A stretch of 64,000 bases of DNA from Harmonia axyridis (GCF_914767665.1 NC_059501.1:71026798-71090797), one strand, 5' to 3'; numbered from the stretch's first letter, positions 1 to 10,085 are shown. The notes: generated from the letters alone by a model not told the origin. Program-made: numbers and translations.

Positions 1-694
1 AATCAACAGATATTGGAAATTTTATAGCTTTCTCATCTATTCAAAACAAACAAAAATATGATTTACTAAGAATGCCATATAAGCCACCAGCAACTTCTTA
101 TTTTAGACAAGATGTTGGAGCAAATGAAAGACCATTTATTTATAAATGGCTGGATCAATATGAATGGATGGTTTATTCCAGAGCCCTTAAAGGTGCACTG
201 TGTAAATACTGTGTAATATTTCCATCATCTGTGATCCATGGTAGTACTTTAGGCACATTCATAAAAAGACCATACATAAAATACAAAGATTTACACATGC
301 AGGCAAAAATTATGCTAGTTCCGCTTGGCATAAGGATTCAACTTTCCGTGCTAAAAATTTTATTGATGTGCTATCAAATGAAAAACCTGACATATTATCT
401 TCAATAGATAAAGGTAAGAAAAAAAGTATTGCAGAAAATAGACAAAAAATTTACCGATTATAAAAAAAAATAGTTTTTTGTGGAACTCACGATATACCTA
501 TACGAAAGAGCAACAAGAACTCTGGCAATTTTAGTGATGTTTTGAAATTCAGAATAGACGCTGGTGATAAATATAAATACAGAAATAGAAAGAAACGGAA
601 TACTGATGTCGCTTACGACAATCATGGACGCCTTATCGTTTTTCAATAATTTTCATTTTGCCCCCCCTGAGAAAAATTTCTGCGGGCGCCCATG
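1..694 (+). mobile_element. hAT transposon (ZMYM1-like), 3' portion
   Basis: Right-hand part of a hAT DNA transposon whose left end lies outside the window. It carries a broken ZMYM1-like transposase (see the pseudogene entry) and ends in TGCGGGCGCCCATG at 681-694. The last ~75 bp (about 620-694) are nearly identical to the right end of the 233-bp element at 38211-38443, which has an 8-bp target duplication. This supports placing the true terminus at 694. The 8 bases after it, ACATCAAT, would be one copy of the target duplication; the other is not in view. Confidence 0.7.
3..640 (+). pseudogene. ZMYM1/TTF-type hAT transposase fragment, frameshifted
   Basis: Reading frame 3 is open from the window edge to 407. 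It contains a TTF-type zinc-finger region with the spacing W..Y.W..YS...KGALCKYCVIF, typical of insect ZMYM1-like hAT transposases. A frameshift near 296-310 moves the homology to another frame, where the text resembles NYASSAWHKDS and then ends in AENRQKI (about 430-450). After a stop it continues as GNFSDVLKFRIDAGD (about 520-565), another conserved ZMYM1-like block. The catalytic RNase H-like core and C-terminal dimerisation region are missing, because the sequence runs from the GNF block almost directly into the terminal repeat. This is therefore an internally deleted, dead copy. The family call rests on motifs; the exact hAT subfamily is inference. Confidence 0.7.
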
Positions 695-1119
695 ACATCA
701 ATAGAGAAATCCACTAAATCAGAGCCTGTTTGTGGTGATATCTACAGTGGGAAAAACAGGTGTAGAATACAATCATAAAATGGAAGGATATGAGCAGTGC
801 AGCGCCCAAATGGTAAAACATTATCATTAAAAAAGAAAAAAAATTATGAAGGATAGTTGAAAAATAGAATATTGAAATGTTTCATCGGAAAATATCAAAA
901 GTATCAATCTGTTGAAATATAACAATATTTAATTAAAAGAAAAAAAATTAAAACATTAGTATCAATCTTCATAATGGGAAAAGTGACCATAAAAATAAAA
1001 GAAGTCCTTGATTTCACCTCAAATGCTCTATAAGCCGTTCTGAAAGCTATCCCAAGAGTTGAAGGATAGTTGCTTTTCGTAATGAATTTAAAAATGTTTA
1101 CTCTTATTTTTGAATATAT
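695..1119. other. no gene recognised
   Basis: AT-rich spacer between the hAT end and a LINE fragment. I see no open frame, structured repeat or motif I can name. Confidence 0.5.
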
Positions 1120-1470
1120 TTACACTGGAAATTGTCTATATTTCCATTTTTGGTCTAAAAGGAAAAAACCTCTTCGGCCTCTTTGGATATGAACAGGGAT
1201 TTTGGTACAATCATCGCGATAACTTGCAGCAGAAACTATCCTGAGAGCTCTCCTCTGCAAAACGAAAACTCTGTGGCGAGTTACCCTTTGCCAAAATGCC
1301 ATACTTTAGATGTGATAATAAAAGAGCAAAATAGCCCTAGGAATAGCCGCCGACAAGGGATCGACATACCTCTCAACAGAAAAACACCCTTACACAGCTT
1401 CTTCATAAGCTGTGGTTCAAGTTCGATGTTTAATGATGGGATCTCCGGACCTACACTAGCAAGAGGAATA
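1120..1470 (-). pseudogene. LINE reverse transcriptase C-terminal fragment
   Basis: Minus-strand frames contain the block found downstream of the reverse transcriptase palm in jockey/CR1-type LINEs. A line like FCSFIITSKVWHFGKG (family pattern: YFALFHSHLxYGIxxWG) is followed in another frame by VFVLQRRALRIVSAASYRDDC (family pattern: IFxLQKRALRIIxxxxxxxxC). At least one frameshift lies between them, near 1300, and no catalytic palm motif remains. This is a short dead remnant that abuts the Tc1-like piece on the right. Confidence 0.6.
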
Positions 1471-1482
1471 TATTTTTAAGCA

Positions 1483-2052
1483 CTTTTTCCGAGAGAAGAA
1501 AGAAATTAAAACCACATGTCTGCATTTCTTCAAGAGAACAATATCCAGAGAATGAACTGGCCAGCAAACTTACCAGACATGAATCCAATTGAGCACCAAT
1601 TGGATTACTTGAGGAGAGCAATACCCAATCACCAAAACCCACCTCCAACTTTTCAGGAATTGAGTTCAGCCCTTCAGGAAGAATAGAACGATATGCCTGA
1701 AAATTTCATTTATGACTTGATTCGTGGGATGCCTATAGGTGTATTGGGCAGTTGATTGAAAGAAGAGGTGGTAATACGGACTATTGAAATTGGATTCAGT
1801 TGTGGAATAACTATAAATAACCAAAATGAATAATCGATAAATTTAGATTTTTCCTCATTTTTCCTATTCTATCTCATCCTGAAGCAAACTGTAATAAACA
1901 AAGACTTTGTATCAATTATATTGCAGTTGAAATTGAGGAAAATATTCATCTCATTTCCAGGACATAGATTGTTTATTTCTTGAGAAACCTCTCCCCCTAG
2001 GTTTCTCAAGAAATCAATTCCTTTGTATTATTTTCTAAGAAGATGTATATTG
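1483..2052 (+). mobile_element. Tc1-like transposon, 3' end (copy A)
   Basis: Plus-strand frames read MNWPANLPDMNPIEH (about 1550-1600), the Tc1-type block that precedes the last catalytic acidic residue, then LRRAIPNHQNPPPTFQEL and a degenerate tail with in-frame stops. The following ~350 bp match two other copies, at 21528-21860 (same strand) and 39300-39930 (opposite strand), through the conserved tail text GGTGGTAATACGGACTATTG (about 1768-1787) and the terminal stretch near 1935-2052. The N-terminal half of the transposase is absent. The terminal region of this copy has acquired a small palindrome around 1983-2010, where GAGAAACCT is mirrored by AGGTTTCTC. Confidence 0.65.
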
Positions 2053-2057
2053 ACAAT

Positions 2058-3270
2058 CCAGCAAAAAATGAAATATTATTCAATCTAGAAGGTCACCAAA
2101 TTCATTATTTCGATATGTCTACCTGAAGTCATGGGAAAACGGCTAATGGGATTTTCTTGTGTTTTATTCAATAAATTTTCATTCCCTAATATTTGTGTAT
2201 ATGTTTCGGACGTTTTTATGGTCAATTACCGAAAGAAAATATTTATCATATCTTCAACAACAGCAATCCTCTGTCTCTCCTCTCTCCAGACAGGTGCATA
2301 TCGTCCTCAATTATGGTCCATTTGGAAGTTGTTTTTTACAGCTTGTACTTAAGCAATTTTAGTACCCACCAATTATTAGGCGTTATATTCGGCTCAGAAT
2401 GCTATTATTCAGTAGATGAATATCACTAATCATAAAATGTCGAACAAAGAGATATAGAATACCAGTTTCAGTTTTATGAGATTGGTTTTTTGCGTTTTTT
2501 GACGTCAGAATAGAATAATATTATTATTTGACTGAAAATTGCGGATATTTACAGAATCGTGTAAATAAAAAATTATGATTATATACTTTAGGGATTTTCT
2601 TTGAATAGATGGAAAAAATCACAACACCTGAGTTATCGTGATTGAATTTTAGTTGGACCTCCATTCATTGTGATTGTCATTTTGTCATATATCAGTAATA
2701 TTCATCATGTTTGCTGAAAGTTTATGTTAAATATGAATTTCTTGATTCTTCCGGTGACCTACATATTTTGTTTAGATTACTTTTGAACGAATTGGTGGAG
2801 GCGTAACCAAGAAATCCTAGTACCTATACTATCATAACTTATGAAGTGTTATATTAGTTGAAAACATAACGTATATATTCAACCTTTGGAAATGTAATTC
2901 TTCATGAATTAAACATCACACATGGACCTTATTTTCCACGCAGCCTCAAAAAAAAAGGTGTTAAATAACAAGATCAATTGTTATAACGTTTTCGAGAAAT
3001 TACACGGCCTGCAAACTTTTCCTGCTAAATTGCTATTATTTCGTTGTTTGAGTGGCATGTAGCGCCGTCTTTTTAAAATAAACGCTTTCCACACCAATAA
3101 CTTATAATTCCGGCAAAGAAAAAGCATTAATATTGCCTAATTCCGAAGATTGTCGAGGATCAGATCCACACTAGTACAATTTTTGATTTTCCTATTCTGT
3201 AAAATATTGGATCAACCTGTAGGTGAACATTGTGACTTTTTTAATTTTAAATCTCCGCTTGCCACCGTCA
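2058..3270. other. no gene recognised
   Basis: AT-rich sequence. Three overlapping + strand frames near 2131-2429 (67-78 codons) show no recognisable domain and are best read as chance. No named element is visible. Confidence 0.5.
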
Positions 3271-3273
3271 TAC

Positions 3274-3489
3274 AGGGTGATCAGACGACATTCTCTTATG
3301 AGTGAAATTTCATAGTAAATAAATTAAGCAATTTTTCACCATTTACGAAAAAACAGAAACAGACTAGTAAAATTCTATACTAGGGTGATCAGACGACATT
3401 CTCTTATGAGTGAAATTTCATAGTAAATAAATTAAGCAATTTTTCACCATTTACGAAAAAACAGAAACAGACTAGTAAAATTCTGTACT
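3274..3489. repeat. 108-bp tandem duplication
   Basis: Two head-to-tail copies (3274-3381 and 3382-3489), both starting AGGGTGATCAGACGACATTC and ending in AAAATTCT(A/G)TACTA, with almost no difference between them. The low divergence marks a recent duplication of the left terminus of the mariner-type element. Confidence 0.85.
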
Positions 3490-3879
3490 ATATTTCCAGT
3501 GATATCGAATCTCTCTGTACGTGAACATCATGTTTTTTATTTTTATGATTGAAAAAAAATACTAGTTTTTTGGTTAATATTAAGATATCAGATTCGAAAA
3601 AGTGTTCATAAATGAAACGAATTTATTAGAGAATACTTCGATCAACTAACTGGAAATGAATAGAACAAAAAACAACAAATATTTGAATTTAAAAATAATT
3701 AACCATAAACGAAATAAATGAGAAAATTCTTAGTTCAAAAATTGTTCAAAATGGTATCATTCCATTTCATATAGTTTTCAGAACGTTAATATAGTAGTTT
3801 CACAGATTTCGATATCGTATACCGTTGAGATTTAATAATATTGAAAGCATCATTCTTTGTAGCAGTTGCCCCCTACTGT

Positions 3880-4300
3880 CAATCTGTACTGCATAGATCT
3901 CTCGTTAAATCGCTCGCCATAATAAATAATCCAAGGGATTTAAATCAGGGGATCGACGAGGTCAAGACACACGTCCACCTCTGCCAATCAATCTGTTTTC
4001 GAAAGTCTTAGGAACATATTAGCACACTCCTCTTGAATAGTGCGCAGGAGCTGCATCGTGTTGGAAGCACGATGTTTCCATTGGAATGTTTTCTAACAAA
4101 CTAGGCAAAGTATGTTCCCAGAAATTCTTATTAATTTCTCCTGTCAACCCATTTTCAAACGATTTTTGTAGATACCACACCAAACATTTATCGACAATCT
4201 AACTTGGGAATTCATTTGTACTACTGATCTTTGAGACTTAGAATTTTTATTATGAATTAATTCTTTGTGGTTACGAAAACTCTCTGTGGCGGCTTCTCAT
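3880..4300 (-). pseudogene. mariner/IS630-type (Tc3-like) transposase remnant
   Basis: Minus-strand frames hold successive blocks of an insect IS630/mariner-family transposase. They are QVRLSINVWCGI (about 4180-4215), CFQHDAAPAHYSRG (about 4030-4070, the block with the second catalytic Asp of the D.A..H type), and IGRGGRVS*PRRSPDLNPLDY (about 3935-4000, the block around the last catalytic residue). Several in-frame stops and frame changes show it is dead. It is a different lineage from the Tc1 pieces at 1.5 and 39 kb and from the mariner at 10.1 kb. Confidence 0.65.
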
Positions 4301-4383
4301 AAAGCTCCACAAAGCAACAACAAACACAGCATTCGGTAGCCTATACGTTAAGAGTAGACTCACTCACCGAGATGCGACAAGGT

Positions 4384-4402
4384 GCCGGGTTCGAGTCCCG
4401 GC
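4384..4402 (+). promoter_or_regulatory. Pol III B box in a T-arm-like hairpin
   Basis: GGTTCGAGTCC at 4388-4398 matches the B-box consensus at every position. It is held in a perfect 6-bp stem with a 7-nt loop, the geometry of a tRNA T-arm. With the A-box-like site 40 nt upstream it would recruit TFIIIC, so the downstream ribozyme would lie within a Pol III transcript. Confidence 0.75.
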
Positions 4403-4427
4403 GGCTCCCGATAATAATAAATTCCCC

Positions 4428-4507
4428 AAGCGTCTGTGACACGGCACACACAAATATACCAAAGTCACACTGATGAGTCCGGTGTGTGTGCCAGGGACGA
4501 AACGCAT
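4428..4507 (+). ncRNA. type I hammerhead self-cleaving ribozyme
   Basis: All core elements of a hammerhead are present in order. Stem III strand GCGTC (4430-4434) ends in the GUC cleavage triplet, so cutting is expected after C4434. Stem I is TGTGAC (4435-4440) paired perfectly with GTCACA (4464-4469). The core is CTGATGA (4470-4476). Stem II is GTCC (4477-4480) with GGAC (4495-4498), then GAAA (4499-4502), then CGC (4503-4505) pairing back to GCG. Stem III has only 3 bp and is open-ended, as in the type I ribozymes of schistosome SINEs and Penelope-like elements, where dimers are often needed for efficient cleavage. Loop I GGCACACAC (4443-4451) is complementary over 9 nt to GTGTGTGCC in loop II (4484-4492), which could make the loop-loop contact that speeds native hammerheads. 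Activity is inference. Confidence 0.85.
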
Positions 4508-4900
4508 AAGTAGGCATATGTGAAATCCTACATCTCTGATTAAACACTAGTTTTCTTTTTCATAAAAAAAAAAATATAATGTCCACGTACAGGGTGATCC
4601 AATATTCACGGAAATAGAAAGAAGTCTGAAATTTTACTAGTCCTGATCTGATTTATTCGATTTTAAAAATATTGAAAGAAGGCGATAGAGAAGGGTGACA
4701 ATACTTCAAAATTTGAAATTATTGGGTCGATTAGTTAAACAGTTATTGAACTGTGAAATTTCACTCATAAGATGAACATCAGCCTGTGTATCTCAAATGG
4801 AGGCACTCAGGCGATTGGAACCCTTTGATAAGAGTCCCTCATGATAACCTTCATTCATGGTATTTGTTCATCGCATTCTTCTCGGGACACCCTGTATGTA

Positions 4901-5734
4901 ATAATGACACACTCAATCATAAGATCCACATATAAAATCTTCCAAATCAAAATATTGACGTATTGAAGGAATTCTTATAATAATTATGGAATATTCCTGG
5001 TGGATAATCACAGAGACCTAGTTTTCCATGGTTTATTCTTCTTGTGTTCAAAAATCCAAATATTTAATACTCCACTTCCTTGTACAATATCACACGGTAA
5101 TATACTAATTCAAAATCCGTCTGGGATTACTCCTATATACCTGTTATTGAAAGAACACAAAAACAACCAAACAACATCTCCATCAAGCCGAATTTTTTGT
5201 TAGATGTTTTGCGAATATTTTATATCACGTATATCGCACAAATTAGGACGATATAGTTTCAAATACAATTTCCAAGGCAGACTGTATCCAATCAACATAG
5301 TCTTTTAGTAAATTACTCAGTGGTTATATCTATTACATCTATCATTAACGTTTTACGAGAACAAATGACATATCCGAATTCTATTCGAGTTATTATGTAT
5401 TTTTTTTCAGATAAGGATACTACATGGAATTACTGGATTAAAGTTGTTTCGTTCTCGTTATATTCTTACAGCTGAAAGATCGAACCTGTAATTTGCATCG
5501 GGTAAAAAATACATGCGTCATTGCAGTCTCAAAGGCACCGTTAAAAGAATTCGGCAGGTTTTGTTCTCGGAATGGGCCTGTTCTATGGGTTGTTGATATT
5601 TGGTATCGAGAATTAAGCGATATTCTTTAATGTATCTACGTGCGGAACACAACGTTTCACGGGGTTAACATATGCTTCGAAAGTAACATTATAATCTTGC
5701 ATTTTTCGGAATTAAATTATCAATAGTATATTAT
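4901..5734. other. no gene recognised
   Basis: AT-rich spacer. A 67-codon + frame at 5000-5203 has no domain I recognise. No repeat structure noted. Confidence 0.5.
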
Positions 5735-6040
5735 AAGGCTAGGGACTAAAGTGGTACATTTATTCCCGAGGCGAAGAGTTTGTAGCCTGAACGTAGCGAG
5801 GGCTACAATTCGCGGATTATACGATATTTGATATACTTTGGAGAAGATATCATATCATATTTATCTATGAGCAATTAAAATGAAGGATTCAATAACAAAT
5901 TACTAATTTCTCAAAAACATGTCCGATAAGAAGTCTTATAGAAAGGGGATGTTGATCATTTTTAATCCCCAGGGATTAAAAAAAACATTTTAGTCCCCGA
6001 AATTAGGGATTAAAACGAGTAAGTTAATCCCTAAAGCACC
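5735..6040. repeat. MITE-like repeat with GGGATTAA/TTAATCCC ends
   Basis: Begins AGGCTAGGGACTAAAG and ends with repeated, inverted TTTAATCCC / GGGATTAAA words (about 5960-6030). Near the left end is a small hairpin-rich, GC-richer patch (GAGGCGAAGAG ... AACGTAGCGAGG, 5775-5805) of the kind seen in short non-autonomous insect repeats. No coding capacity. Class is uncertain. Confidence 0.35.
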
Positions 6041-6044
6041 TAAT

Positions 6045-7560
6045 GAGTAGTCTCAGCAGAGATGAAAGAATTCATGAAGATAGTGGAGAACACAGAAAGA
6101 GAGATTTTAAACCGAAAAAAGTTGTCGAGAAGAAATCTTAGATGCTTCAAGCCAGGTACGACAATTTTGACGTATACAAAAATCCGAAAGAGGCAACTGG
6201 TATATTCAGAAAGCGATAAGTGATGAAGATCATGGACACAAATGGAAGTTATCATCGAAAAGCAAGACTTAAAAAACCAGATGGAAATCGTACTTGGAGA
6301 AGATCAGAGACCAGAACTCAATAATCCCCTATCAGAAGAACCAACAGGCCAACCATACTGATCCATGTGGTGGAAATTGCAGTGGACTAATTAAAAATGA
6401 GAGAAGCAGTTGGGCCAGACAACGTAGAAGTTGACTTTCTTGAACTTTTGGATGGGGAAGGAATAGCCTGGATTACTGATACTTCAAGAGGATCTATAAC
6501 TTCGGGACCTTTCCCGAAGAATGGCTAAAGTCGGAATTCAGAGAAATCCCCAAAAGATGTGAGGAATATCGGACCATCAGCCTTATGAGTCATGGGTTGA
6601 AGGTGTTCATTTGGATCTTTCATGGAAGAATCTATAGCAAATGCGAAGAACAGATATCGCACAACCATTCATGAAGGCAGCTGGTACCAGGGAGGCCTTA
6701 TTCCCGATTCTGTGATGTGTACGCATGTCTCATCGATTATGTAAAAGTCTTTGATCGCGTTCAACATCATAAAATGGTGAATATTCTAGAAGGCACTGGT
6801 TTGGACGATCAAGATATCCAGATAATTCCAAACCTCTAATGGAATCCGACAGCGTGCGCAAGACTGGACAGAGACGAAAGGAAAAAGTAAAGATATTGCA
6901 TGGGGTCAGACAGGGTTGTATCTTATATCAGTTGATCTTTAACTTGTACTCTGAGAGAATGTACGTGAACGGTACTGTAATAAATGAGAAATGGGACAGT
7001 GCACGAGAAAAAAAGTCCCTTAGGAAGGCTAGGACGGTTTTCAACAAAATGAGTGCCATCTTCAAGAACCACAACTTATCTTTGGAAACGAAGGTAAGAC
7101 AACTGAGATGCTATGTCTTTTCCGTATTACTGTATGGCGTAGAAACTGGGACACTAACAGAAATCACCACTAAAAACTGAAAGCTTTCGAAATGTGGCTA
7201 TATAAAAGATTACCTAGGATATCTTGGATAGCTCACATAACAAATGAAGAAGTGCTAAAGAAAATGAGAAAAGACCTAGAAATCGTTCATACAGTTAAGA
7301 GAAGAAGGCTCGAATACCTGGGATATTATGAGAAATAAATAGAGATACTCCCTACTGCAGAATACAATTCTAGGGAAAGTGAAGGAGACCCAGAAGAAGA
7401 AGAAGAATATCATGGTTGCGAAACCTTTTAGAACCTGGTTTGGGAAAAGCTCAGGAGAACTGTTTCGAGCTGCTACCAACAAAATTATGAATCCCAATAT
7501 GATTGCCAACATTCTAATCGGATAGGTTTTTGAAGAAGACATATCTCGATTCACTTTGTT
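6045..7560 (+). mobile_element. RTE-clade LINE, 3' half, decayed
   Basis: About 1.5 kb of a 5'-truncated RTE-type non-LTR retrotransposon. Consecutive blocks of the family can be read across frames: GPDNVEVDFLELL (about 6415), CEEYRTISLMSHGLKVF (about 6560), FDRVQHHKMVNILEGTGLDD (about 6750), HGVRQGCILYQLIFNLYSE (about 6900), YVFSVLLYGVET (about 7110) and the C-terminal SWLR...SSGELFRAATNK (about 7415-7490). The strong order and spacing make the clade call secure. The 3' end lies soon after 7530. Confidence 0.8.
6415..7525 (+). pseudogene. RTE endonuclease-reverse transcriptase, C-terminal part
   Basis: In life this protein nicks target DNA and reverse-transcribes its own RNA. Here only the reverse transcriptase and C-terminal region remain, spread over three + frames with several stops. 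The longest intact piece (6839-7180) carries GVRQGC, then lacks the stretch with the catalytic YADD box: it jumps from MYVNGTVINEKW to KKSLRKARTVFNKM, so the active-site block has been deleted. The C-terminal region (7180-7520) reads KAFEMWLYKR-like text, ISWIAHITNEEVLKKM and RRLEYLGYYE, as usual for the clade. Without the active site the copy cannot be functional. Confidence 0.75.
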
Positions 7561-7740
7561 TCAGCCTCTTATCCTTTATTTTCCAAAAAGCATTAGTGTG
7601 GGCCCATAAGCTATAATGGAAGTACCTATATTATACCATTCCAACTGCTCCGAGTCTACTGAAGGTAGCATTGTGATCACTTAAAATTTGGTCTCTGATT
7701 TTGGAATTTTTGAAAAGTTCATTTCAGATCAGCCTGAAAA

Positions 7741-7925
7741 ACTTTGGTTTCGTGTCTGACTGTCGGTCTGTGTGGTCGCACATCCTTTACGCCTACGATT
7801 CTGATCCGATTTCGATAAAATTTTGTATGAGTAGTCAGCTTCAGTCAAAGATGGTCCAATTCAAAATTTTTTAGGTGAAGAGCAAGATTTGAGCATGCAC
7901 AAACATAGAACAGCTTCGGGTCGGT
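7741..7925. repeat. interspersed repeat, related to 40811-40985
   Basis: ACTTTGGTTTCGTGTCTGAC opens a ~180-bp stretch that aligns in the same orientation with 40811-40985. Shared blocks include TGTCTG.CTGTCGGT.TGTG, TCCGATTT-like text, TTTGGTATGAG-like text and GAGCATGC. It is diverged, non-coding and of unknown class. Confidence 0.55.
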
Positions 7926-8216
7926 TAAATATTCCGAGTCATTGAGATTCTCATATTAACCGTAGGTAACTAAGTCACAATACTTACTTAATTTCTCATC
8001 TGAAACTATTTGTATTGTGCTTTAGACTTTTTTATTTCCTAGTACATCCGAACATCCAATTTGAGACATCCTGTACAATGTCCTTTATAGTATACAGGAC
8101 AAAAAAACAATAAGTAAACGCCAACGTGTCTCTTACCATTAGTCTGTATGACTTTCATTGTATACAATTTTTTGACAACTTTTGTACCTAATAAAGATCG
8201 CCCACTTAATATATTA

Positions 8217-8640
8217 CCCTGTGTATCTCAAAAACTGGTCTAGCAAGGCCAATACTGTTTCACATTATAATAGTGTACTCGAAGTAAGAGTAATGACAAA
8301 AAATTGAAAAATTCCACGATCGACTTTTTCAGTTACAAGTATGAACTGAACGAATTTCATTTGAATCATGTTTGACTTGACTCGTATCTTACAATAATTT
8401 TCATCAAAAACGAGTCAAAAATTATTACCTTATAAGCAATATTTGTCGAGTAGAAGTGTTCCTTTCAAGATGCGTTCCTACGAGAAATATTACTTTGAAG
8501 AGATGCTTTTTTTCAACTTCGACACCCTGTATCTCAGCAACTAGTCATATGACTGAGTTGGGCACATAGACTTTCTTGTTCAGTGGGTCAAATTCTACGA
8601 AATACAAAAAATTCTGAAAAATTAACCACTGACAATGTTT
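8217..8640. repeat. pair of diverged CCCTGTATCTCA repeats
   Basis: ACCCTGTGTATCTCAAAAAC (8217) and ACCCTGTATCTCAGCAACTA (8523) head two segments that both run to AAAAAATT(G/C)(A/T)GAAAAATT about 100 bp on. They look like same-orientation copies of a short insect repeat end. No coding content. Confidence 0.4.
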
Positions 8641-9474
8641 CCAGCAAGTTGCTGCATGGTCCTTCGTTAATATCCTTTTATTTCCGTTTCTCTCTTAGAA
8701 TACACCACCTCATACGAAAAACATTTTTTCCAAGAAATCCATAACTCCAAAACTATTGATGATGAAGGCGATATCATAAAATTGAATATCAATATATTCC
8801 CCGATTCCGTATGATATAATTTTCGAGGAATAATTTTTTGATTAAATTTGAAAAGAGTTTTGAGATAGGTACGATATGATGCGTTCCTTCGATTTACTGT
8901 GAACAAAAATTGAATATGGATATTACGCATACTGGAACACCTTCATCCAACTGACGTAACAACAGTAATCTTTGATCAGTCACAATTTCCTACTTCGGAA
9001 TTTTTGTTTTGCAGTAGACTTTCCAAGAATGAATAATATAACTGTGCGAAGTGATAATTTGATGCAATTGAGAACAATTTTGGAAATATCTGGGGAACAA
9101 GTCGGAAGACATGCTAATATTTTGAATGGACAGTGACGAAGATTTTTTTAATTGATACATTACTCATTGTGTTCACCTTCACAGCGTGAATTTTATTTTC
9201 GATTCGATTCGTTCCAAAAACTGAGAACATTCGTGGTTTTTCCAATATTGAATTTCCACGAATTCTCATACACTTGATTTTATTTTTACAGATTATATTT
9301 TCTCTGATTCTGTAGCAAAGCCGGTCATTCGGCAATACCTTGAAGAAAAAAATCCTGCGAGATCTCAGATTTACACAGATTTCATGATTATATTTTTATA
9401 TTATGTATATGTTGGTACCTTTTGGGAACTCTTCCGCTATGGATTTATCTATTTTCTTCAAAATTCGAGATAGC
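8641..9474. other. no gene recognised
   Basis: AT-rich. Minus frames at 8667-8930 (87 codons) and 9114-9335 (73 codons) have no recognisable domain. Confidence 0.5.
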
Positions 9475-10009
9475 GAACCATTCACATAGCCTCTTTGTCA
9501 TAGATTCAAAATTGATATCGCAGTACCGAAGAAAAAACAAATGAATTAGGCAAAAATTATGCATTGCTTTCAGTCAGGATTTCTGACCACTCAAGAGTCG
9601 AGGAAAATGAATGAAGAAGAAGTGGTAGTAGGATTATACGAACGCCTTTTCGTGGCATGGAATTTTTTTTGTAGTATGGAAAAATAGACCTCTTAAAAAA
9701 GTTTCAAAAGAATGAGGAGAGAAGCTAGCAGTAACCTGATATAGCGAACTCTTCACAAAGCAAAAGCACCGAACCTCTATGTCATAGATTCAAAATTGAT
9801 ATGACAGTACCGGAGAAAAATAACAAATGAATTAGGCAATAATTATAAAATGCTTTCAGTCAGGATTTCTGACTACTCAAGAGTCAAGGAAAATGAAGAA
9901 GCTAATACAATTGGTAGTAGGATAATACGAACGCATTTTAGTGGCATGGATTTTTTTTGTAGTATGGGAAAATAGACCTCAAAAAAAGGTTCAAAAGAAT
10001 GAGGAAACC
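9475..10009. repeat. direct repeat of ~245 bp, two copies
   Basis: Copy 1 (about 9475-9720) and copy 2 (about 9767-10009) share long blocks in order: TGTCATAGATTCAAAATTGA, GCTTTCAGTCAGGATTTCTG, AGTATGG.AAAATAGACCTC and TTCAAAAGAATGAGGA. They are offset by about 290 bp, with a ~45-bp non-matching spacer. Divergence by eye is of the order of one base in ten. Unclassified. Confidence 0.75.
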
Positions 10010-10085
10010 GAATAAAAAATACTCTGGCGGAATCATTCAGCAATGGATGCCTCCAAGAATTTTCTTTGGAATACTAACTCTTCAA

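Larger units (their letters stand above)
4335..4575 (+). mobile_element. tRNA-derived SINE carrying a hammerhead ribozyme
   Basis: Short element of about 240 bp. Its head has an A-box-like TAGCCTATACG (4337-4347) and a perfect B box GGTTCGAGTCC (4388-4398), 40 nt apart, as in RNA polymerase III internal promoters. The B box lies in a T-arm-like hairpin: GCCGGG (4384-4389), 7-nt loop, CCCGGC (4397-4402). A short ATAATAATAA linker is followed by a hammerhead ribozyme (4430-4505). The element ends in TTTTCTTTTTCAT and an A run (4564-4574). No clear target-site duplication was found. It is embedded in a decayed mariner-type element. The A box has one mismatch to consensus and the acceptor/anticodon arms no longer fold as a clean tRNA, so this is a retroposon, not a tRNA gene. 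Confidence 0.75.
3271..4900 (-). mobile_element. decayed mariner/IS630-type transposon with a nested SINE
   Basis: The left end begins TACAGGGTGATCAGACG and the right end reads GACACCCTGTATG near 4886-4898. In between, TTATGAGTGAAATTTC on the left is mirrored by GAAATTTCACTCATAA at about 4758-4773, so long subterminal inverted repeats are present. The minus strand encodes a decayed transposase (about 3880-4300). A second TACAGGGTGATCC at about 4589 suggests internal rearrangement. A SINE (4335-4575) sits inside. Confidence 0.55.

Noticed and set aside
2131..2429. Three overlapping open frames on the + strand
   Set aside because: Short, mutually overlapping, no domain, no splice or repeat context.
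4337..4410. Functional tRNA gene
   Set aside because: B box and T-arm are perfect, but acceptor and anticodon arms do not pair and the sequence runs on into a ribozyme and poly(A). It is a tRNA-derived SINE head.
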